Below the pieces are notes generated by a model, which saw only the letters and a list, made by a program, of their open reading frames with translations, ran no database searches and had not been told where the DNA came from. A program made the translations under genes and the position numbers. Below are positions 6,320 through 10,533 of a DNA stretch of 10,533 nucleotides, piece after piece. The number at the start of each line of letters is the position of its first letter. Position 1 is the first letter of the stretch. This stretch comes from Clostridia bacterium (GTDB lineage Bacteria; Bacillota; Clostridia; TANB77; CAG-508), in assembly GCA_900770385.1 (NCBI GenBank), contig CAAGKK010000040.1, positions 1 to 10,533 of the forward strand, read 5' to 3'.

Positions 6320-7330
6320 TTATCTTGTTTTTTTATAAGATTTTTTATATTCACCTGATTTTATATTATCAATCCATTCTTGATTATTAACATACCAATC
6401 TACTGTTTCTTTAATTCCTTCTTCAAAAGTATAAGTTCTATTCCAACCTAATTCTTTTTCTGATTTTGTAGAATCTATTGCATATCTTAAATCGTGGCCT
6501 GGTCTATCAGTAACAAATGTTATCAAATTCTCTGACTTTCCTAATTGTTTTAATATTGTTTTAACAACTTCTAAATTTGTTCTTTCTGAATGACCACCTA
6601 GATTGTATACTTCACCATTTCTACCATGTTTAACGATTAAATCTACTCCAACATTATGGTCATGTACATGAATCCAATCTCTTACATTTTCTCCTTTACC
6701 ATATACTGGGATAGGTTCATTATTTAAAGCTTTACTTATTACAACAGGAATTAATTTTTCTGGAAATTGATAAGGACCATAATTATTAGAACATCTTGAT
6801 ATTGTTACTGGAAGTCCAAATGTTCTAGCATAAGCAAGAACTAATAAGTCTGCTGATGCTTTTGATGCTGAATATGGACTAGATGTTTTGATCGGATTAC
6901 TTTCACTAAATAATAAATCTGGTCTATCTAATGGTAAGTCACCATATACTTCATCTGTTGAAACTTGATGATATCTTTTAATACCATATTTTCTACAAGC
7001 GTCCATAAGTACTTGAGTTCCTAATATATTAGTTGTTAAAAATATACCAGGATTCTTTATTGAGTTATCAACATGACTTTCAGCAGCAAAATTGATTACA
7101 TAATCAAAATGTTCTTCATTAAATAGGTTATCAATAAGTTCCCTATCAGTAATATCACCATGTACAAATTTAAAATTATTTCTTCCTTCTAGTTCTTTAA
7201 TATTATTGTAATTTCCTGCATATGTAAGTGCATCTATGCAAACAAACATATCTTCAGGATAAGTTTCAGTCATGTAGTGCATAAAATTGCTTCCAATAAA
7301 TCCTGCACCACCGGTAATTAAATATTTCAT
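6320..7330 (-). CDS. rfbB: dTDP-glucose 4,6-dehydratase (RmlB)
   Basis: A 336-residue enzyme of the extended short-chain dehydrogenase family, near the usual RmlB length. It converts dTDP-D-glucose to dTDP-4-keto-6-deoxy-D-glucose, the second step to dTDP-L-rhamnose, in the cytosol with bound NAD. Visible are the Rossmann motif GGAGFIGSN (7-15), VNFAAESHVDNS-type substrate loop (79-90, beginning INFAAESHVDNS), STDEVYGD with catalytic D126 and E127 (124-131), the YSASK catalytic pair Y153/K157, and RCSNNYGPYQFPEKLIP (179-195). It is the last gene of the operon, starting 1 nt after the rfbD stop with AAGGAG 7 nt before its ATG. All key residues are present, so it should be active. Its position last in the gene order A-C-D-B differs from the B-D-A-C order of enteric rfb clusters. 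Confidence 0.96.
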   Translation of the reverse strand: MKYLITGGAGFIGSNFMHYMTETYPEDMFVCIDALTYAGNYNNIKELEGRNNFKFVHGDITDRELIDNLFNEEHFDYVINFAAESHVDNSIKNPGIFLTTNILGTQVLMDACRKYGIKRYHQVSTDEVYGDLPLDRPDLLFSESNPIKTSSPYSASKASADLLVLAYARTFGLPVTISRCSNNYGPYQFPEKLIPVVISKALNNEPIPVYGKGENVRDWIHVHDHNVGVDLIVKHGRNGEVYNLGGHSERTNLEVVKTILKQLGKSENLITFVTDRPGHDLRYAIDSTKSEKELGWNRTYTFEEGIKETVDWYVNNQEWIDNIKSGEYKKSYKKTR

Positions 7331-7331
7331 C

Positions 7332-8183
7332 TCATTTCTCCTTCTTTAATACTTTGCAAAATCTACTAGCTGCATCTTGCCAACTAGGTAGTCTTGTCAA
7401 TCCTTCTTCATCTAATTTGTTTTTACTTAATTTAGAGTTAAGTGGTCTTTTTGCTAAAGTTTTATAATCTTTTGTTAATACTTTATTTAATTTTATATTT
7501 ATATTGTTTATTTTAAAGATGTATTCAGCAAATTCATACCATGAACAAAAATCTTCATTTGTGGCAAAGAATAAGCCTTTTTTATTATTTTCTATCATAT
7601 CTAAAAGTAATTTAGATAAATCTTTTGTATATGTAGGACTTCCTATTTGATCTGAAACAATAGATAATTCTGTTTTTGTTTCTGCTAAATTAAGCATTGT
7701 TTTAACAAAGTTTTTTCCATTTTCCCCAAAAACCCATGATATTCTAACAATTAAATAGTCATTTAATTGTTGTACTTCTTTTTCTCCTAATAGTTTGGTA
7801 TAACCATAGTAATTAATTGGATTCGTAATATCTTCTGTTTCATACTCTGTTTTTTTAGTACCATCAAAGACATAGTCTGTACTAATATATACTACTTTAG
7901 CATTTATTTTTTCTGCTACTGATACTATATTTTTTGTTCCATTTACATTAATATTATAGCAGTTTTCTCTATCTTCTTCTGCTTTATCTACAGCAGTATA
8001 GGCAGCACAATGGAATATAATATCTGGCTTGTAGCCAAGAATCACTTTTTCTACTTCATCTTTATTAGTAATATTCATCTCTTTAGTAGTTGGAGCAAGG
8101 TAATTAAGTTCTCCTCTACTTATTAATTCTTTTACAATATCGTGACCTAATTGACCGGTTCCGCCTGTGATTAAATATTTCAT
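7332..8183 (-). CDS. rfbD: dTDP-4-dehydrorhamnose reductase (RmlD)
   Basis: A 283-residue short-chain dehydrogenase that reduces dTDP-4-dehydro-L-rhamnose to dTDP-L-rhamnose with NAD(P)H, the last step of the pathway. The cofactor-binding motif is GGTGQLGHD (7-15). HCAAYTAVDKAEE (58-70), ISTDYVFDGTK (100-110), the catalytic YGYTK (Y126/K130) and VRISWVFGENGKNFVKTM, a typical RmlD sequence, follow. Its length is close to the family norm of about 280-300. The start codon overlaps the rfbC stop in a TAATG junction, with AGGAG about 9 nt upstream. It ends in TGA 1 nt before rfbB. That stop, with tryptophans encoded by TGG, argues for the standard code rather than a Mycoplasma-type code. Its first codons resemble those of rfbB because both proteins begin MKYLITGG. 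Confidence 0.96.
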   Translation of the reverse strand: MKYLITGGTGQLGHDIVKELISRGELNYLAPTTKEMNITNKDEVEKVILGYKPDIIFHCAAYTAVDKAEEDRENCYNINVNGTKNIVSVAEKINAKVVYISTDYVFDGTKKTEYETEDITNPINYYGYTKLLGEKEVQQLNDYLIVRISWVFGENGKNFVKTMLNLAETKTELSIVSDQIGSPTYTKDLSKLLLDMIENNKKGLFFATNEDFCSWYEFAEYIFKINNINIKLNKVLTKDYKTLAKRPLNSKLSKNKLDEEGLTRLPSWQDAASRFCKVLKKEK

Positions 8184-8755
8184 TATTTGTTTCTCCTAAA
8201 ACGTGCTTTACACTTTGATAATGATTCTCTTTTTATATCTTTTTCTGATAAAATTGGCTTATTTATATTATACTCTTTAAATATACTATCCCAATCAATA
8301 CCTACCTCTGGATCGTTCCAAAGGATCCCATCTTCTAATTCTGGGGCATAATCATTATCAATTAAATATTGAAAAACAGTATTATCTTTCAAGCTGACAA
8401 AACCATGGGCAAATCCTCTAGGAACATATAATTGTCTATTATTGTTTTCATCTAACAACACTTTTAACCATTTTCCATATGTTGGAGAATCTTCCCTGAT
8501 ATCTACTACTACATCTATAGCAGCCCCCTTAATTACTTCAACTAGTTTTGCTTGACATTTAGGATCCTTTTGAAAATGTAAGCCTCTAACTACACCTTTA
8601 GCACTTTTACTACGATTTGCTTGAACTACTCCTTCAAAACCCAATTTATCAAAATTTGATTGAATAAAGTATGGGGAAAAATACCCTCTATCATCACCAA
8701 ATCTATCTGGTTCAATTATATAACAGTCTTCTAAGGCTGTTTTTAGCATTTTCAT
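8183..8755 (-). CDS. rfbC: dTDP-4-dehydrorhamnose 3,5-epimerase (RmlC)
   Basis: A 190-residue cupin-fold epimerase that inverts C3 and C5 of dTDP-4-keto-6-deoxyglucose to give dTDP-4-keto-L-rhamnose. Visible are DDRGYF (21-26), VRGLHFQ with the catalytic histidine H60 (56-62), QAKLVEVIKGAAIDVVVDIR with active-site K70, YVPRGFAHGFVSL (110-122) and the C-terminal core LIDNDYAP (131-138), where Y136 probably supplies the catalytic tyrosine. The length is normal for the family (about 180-190). The gene overlaps rfbA by one base (TAATG) and has AGGAGG 8 nt before the ATG. A second ATG two codons later would place the ribosome binding site too far away, so the first is preferred. Confidence 0.96.
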   Translation of the reverse strand: MKMLKTALEDCYIIEPDRFGDDRGYFSPYFIQSNFDKLGFEGVVQANRSKSAKGVVRGLHFQKDPKCQAKLVEVIKGAAIDVVVDIREDSPTYGKWLKVLLDENNNRQLYVPRGFAHGFVSLKDNTVFQYLIDNDYAPELEDGILWNDPEVGIDWDSIFKEYNINKPILSEKDIKRESLSKCKARFRRNK

Positions 8756-9669
8756 TAATTGCTCCTCCTGGATAAAACTCTAACTGGATCTTTATTTAAA
8801 TCAGTTTTAGAAAGTTCAATAAGATATTTTCCATATGAATTTTTACTCATGCCTTCACCTATTTTTCTTATGGTTTCTGCATCTACCCAACCATTTAAAT
8901 ATGCAATTTCTTCTAAGCATGCTATCATCTGTCCGTTTTTCTGAACGCTTCTAACGAAATCAGATGCTTCATTTAAACTATCAAATGTTCCTGTATCAAG
9001 CCAAGAATAACCTCTTCCTAGTACCTCAACTGATAATTCTTTGCTTGCTAGATATATTTTATTAATATCTGTTATTTCTAATTCACCTCTTGCTGATGGT
9101 TTTAGATTTTTTGCATAATCAATTACTCTATTATCATAAAAATATAAGCCAGTTGCAGCGTAATTTGATTTTGGATGTTCAGGTTTTTCTTCTATTGAAA
9201 CTACTCTACCAGCATTATCAAATTCAACAACGCCAAATCTTTCAGGATCTGGAACATTATATCCAAAAACTGATGCTAAACCTTTTTCGGTATTTTTTAT
9301 AGCATTGGATAATTTTTCTTGTAATCCATTTCCATAAAATATATTATCTCCTAAAATCATTGCTACATTTTCTTTACCAATAAATTCTTCTCCTATGGTA
9401 AATGCTTGGGCAAGCCCTTTAGGTTCTTCTTGAACTTTATAGCTTAACTTAATGCCATAATTACTTCCATCTCCTAACATTCTTTCAAATTTTGGAGTAT
9501 CTTGTGGCGTAGATATTATAAGTATATCTCTAATTCCAGCAAGCATCAATACCGACAATGGATAATATATCATTGGTTTATCATATATTGGTAACATTTG
9601 CTTACTAATTTCCTTAGTTATTGGATATAATCTAGTTCCAGAACCTCCTGCCAATATTATTCCTTTCAT
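8755..9669 (-). CDS. rfbA: Glucose-1-phosphate thymidylyltransferase (RmlA)
   Basis: A 304-residue nucleotidyltransferase that joins dTTP and glucose-1-phosphate to make dTDP-glucose, the first and usually feedback-controlled step of rhamnose synthesis. The N-terminal signature LAGGSGTRLYPIT (6-18), KQMLPIYDKPMIYYPL (23-38), EEPKGLAQAF (81-90) and the metal-binding LGDN (D108) are all present. So are EEKPEHPKSNYAATGLYFYD (160-179) and WLDTGT with D225 (223-228). The length is slightly above the usual 285-295. It is the promoter-proximal gene of the operon, with AGGAGG about 8 nt before ATG and a leader of only about 16 nt from the predicted start of transcription. It is complete and probably active. 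Confidence 0.97.
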   Translation of the reverse strand: MKGIILAGGSGTRLYPITKEISKQMLPIYDKPMIYYPLSVLMLAGIRDILIISTPQDTPKFERMLGDGSNYGIKLSYKVQEEPKGLAQAFTIGEEFIGKENVAMILGDNIFYGNGLQEKLSNAIKNTEKGLASVFGYNVPDPERFGVVEFDNAGRVVSIEEKPEHPKSNYAATGLYFYDNRVIDYAKNLKPSARGELEITDINKIYLASKELSVEVLGRGYSWLDTGTFDSLNEASDFVRSVQKNGQMIACLEEIAYLNGWVDAETIRKIGEGMSKNSYGKYLIELSKTDLNKDPVRVLSRRSN

Positions 9670-9691
9670 TTTATCTCCTCCTTATGGATTA

Positions 9692-9720
9692 ATTATATCA
9701 TTTATTTTTTTGTTTGGCAA
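9692..9720 (-). promoter_or_regulatory. Strong extended -10 sigma-A-type promoter for rfbACDB
   Basis: On the minus strand TTGCCA (9720-9715; 5 of 6 matches), a 17-nt A-rich spacer, then a perfect TATAAT (9697-9692) preceded by TGA, which gives an extended -10 as well. The predicted start near 9685 leaves a leader of about 16 nt holding only the AGGAGG ribosome binding site of rfbA. There is no room for a riboswitch or attenuator, so expression looks high and mainly promoter-driven. Confidence 0.85.
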
Positions 9721-9738
9721 ATTAGTTAACGATAAGTA

Positions 9739-9772
9739 AATCAAGCATAATACTTAAATATTATGCTTGATT
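9739..9772. terminator. Long perfect hairpin after the phosphodiester glycosidase gene, probable terminator
   Basis: A 14-bp perfect inverted repeat (9739-9752 with 9759-9772; arms AATCAAGCATAATA and TATTATGCTTGATT) encloses a 6-nt spacer. It begins 11 nt after the tandem stop codons of the gene to its right and lies before the rfb promoter, as expected of a minus-strand terminator. The minus-strand T run after it is poor (TTTACTTA). The plus-strand side has a T7 run, so it may work in both directions. Confidence 0.6.
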
Positions 9773-9783
9773 GTATTTTTTTA

Positions 9784-10533
9784 TTATTCTATTACTACAA
9801 ATCCACACCCTATTGGTCTTGTTTGTTCTAAGTTATCCCAGTTAATTGGATGGTTTATTATTTTGTTATCTATTACTAGGGCACTTGAATTACCACCATC
9901 TAAGTTTGATGCATTATAAGCATGATATCTAAGTAAGATATCTACTAAGTCATTCATATCAGCACCTTTACTTTTTAGACTTCTTCCATCTATTACTAAA
10001 AATAATACGATACCATCTTTTCTTTGTGCAATAGCGGATCTTGGATGAATGCCATAACCTCCATTACCATTTATAAAAGCACTCTTACCATTTACTATTA
10101 AGAAAGGTCCAAATTCTACAGCATCTCTTATACCCATATTAATTGCTTCTTCAGCACTTATTTTTCCTAAGTATAATTTATTATCATTAGTGAATCCTAT
10201 TATTCCACCGCCATATTGACTATAACCATAGTCACTTATTATTTTGCCATTTGAAATAATAGTTCCGATAGCTTGACCGCCATTTCCCTGACCACCCTCA
10301 TCTGTGAATCCACTACCATTAATAGCTACTACGGCATTTTCTCTTTTGGCCATATCTACTAAATATTCTCCAGAATAACCTAAGTTTTTACTATAAGTTA
10401 CTTTTATTTTAGATGGATCATAAATAGCTACTAAATATCCAGAGAATCCTTTTTCATTTATTTCTATTAATTTATAAATATCTTTTTTATTTCTATCTAA
10501 TATTTCTTTATCATATTCATCTATATAATTTTC
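9784..10533 (-). CDS. Phosphodiester glycosidase (NAGPA/DUF2233) family protein, 5' end outside window
   Basis: The reading frame is open to the right edge of the window, so only the C-terminal 249 residues are seen. The ATG at 10353 is internal: coding continues upstream (KVTYSKNLGYSGEYLVDMA) and there is no well-placed ribosome binding site there. Family motifs, counted from the window edge, are AVVAINGSGF (67-76), EFGPFLIVNGK (140-150), HPRSAIAQ (163-170), LVIDGR (179-184) and SNLDGGNSSALV (209-220). These match the NAGPA domain, named after the human enzyme that uncovers mannose-6-phosphate by removing phosphodiester-linked GlcNAc. Bacterial members are often annotated as exopolysaccharide proteins and usually act outside the cell. 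A role in trimming phosphodiester-linked sugars of a wall polymer is inference. Any signal peptide or membrane anchor is beyond the edge. Tandem TAA codons end the gene. Confidence 0.85.
   Translation of the reverse strand, partial: ENYIDEYDKEILDRNKKDIYKLIEINEKGFSGYLVAIYDPSKIKVTYSKNLGYSGEYLVDMAKRENAVVAINGSGFTDEGGQGNGGQAIGTIISNGKIISDYGYSQYGGGIIGFTNDNKLYLGKISAEEAINMGIRDAVEFGPFLIVNGKSAFINGNGGYGIHPRSAIAQRKDGIVLFLVIDGRSLKSKGADMNDLVDILLRYHAYNASNLDGGNSSALVIDNKIINHPINWDNLEQTRPIGCGFVVIE

Noticed and set aside
7332..7334. TGA ending rfbD as a tryptophan codon (Mycoplasma-type code)
   Set aside because: RmlD has its normal length with this stop, rfbB starts 1 nt later, and tryptophans in these genes are encoded by TGG.
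8759..9302. Plus-strand open frames at 8759-8944 and 9090-9302
   Set aside because: Both are antisense to the clearly coding rfbA and show no family motif.
9722..9735. GTTAAC-centred sequence upstream of the rfb promoter as a second Rex site
   Set aside because: The outer half-sites and the 4-nt spacer of the Rex dyad are missing; only the central GTTAAC resembles it.
10351..10353. ATG at 10353 as start of the phosphodiester glycosidase
   Set aside because: The frame continues with plausible coding sequence to the window edge and no suitable ribosome binding site precedes this ATG.
1..10533. CRISPR arrays, tRNA or rRNA genes, insertion sequences, phage genes
   Set aside because: No regularly spaced repeats, no cloverleaf-like or rRNA-like segments, no transposase or integrase motifs were seen; nearly all DNA is accounted for by the listed genes.

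Overview
The window is about 10.5 kb of AT-rich DNA (roughly 25-35% GC by eye) with all genes on the minus strand. The low GC, strong AGGAGG-type ribosome binding sites, extended -10 promoters and standard-code stops point to a low-GC Bacillota, most likely a Clostridia-like anaerobe. A perfect match to the clostridial form of the Rex operator agrees with that. No species is claimed.

Read in the direction of transcription (high to low coordinates), it has three blocks. (1) At 9784-10533 is the 3' part of a phosphodiester glycosidase (NAGPA/DUF2233) gene that runs off the right edge and is followed by a long perfect hairpin. (2) At 6320-9669 is a four-gene operon, rfbA-rfbC-rfbD-rfbB, encoding the whole pathway from glucose-1-phosphate to dTDP-L-rhamnose. 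It has a near-consensus extended -10 promoter (9692-9720), 1-nt stop/start overlaps or a 1-nt gap between genes, and a convincing intrinsic terminator (6282-6309). (3) At 138-6104 is a second tight operon: ABC-2 polysaccharide exporter ATPase, its permease, a two-domain GT2-GT4 glycosyltransferase, a GT2 rhamnosyltransferase-like protein and a DUF6020-like polytopic membrane protein. It ends in a candidate terminator near the left edge.

Together the genes look like the precursor, assembly and export part of a rhamnose-containing cell-surface polysaccharide made by the ABC-transporter-dependent route. RmlABCD supply dTDP-L-rhamnose, cytoplasmic transferases build the chain on a lipid carrier, and the exporter moves it across the membrane. 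The membrane protein may decorate it outside. No initiating glycosyl-phosphate transferase, ligase, Wzx or Wzy is present.

The most unusual signal is in the 215-bp gap between the two operons. An 18-bp perfect dyad at 6194-6211 matches the clostridial Rex (NADH/NAD+ redox sensor) operator TTGTTAA-N4-TTAACAA. It lies just downstream of one candidate promoter and upstream of a second. This suggests, without proving it, that polysaccharide export may be tied to cellular redox state.
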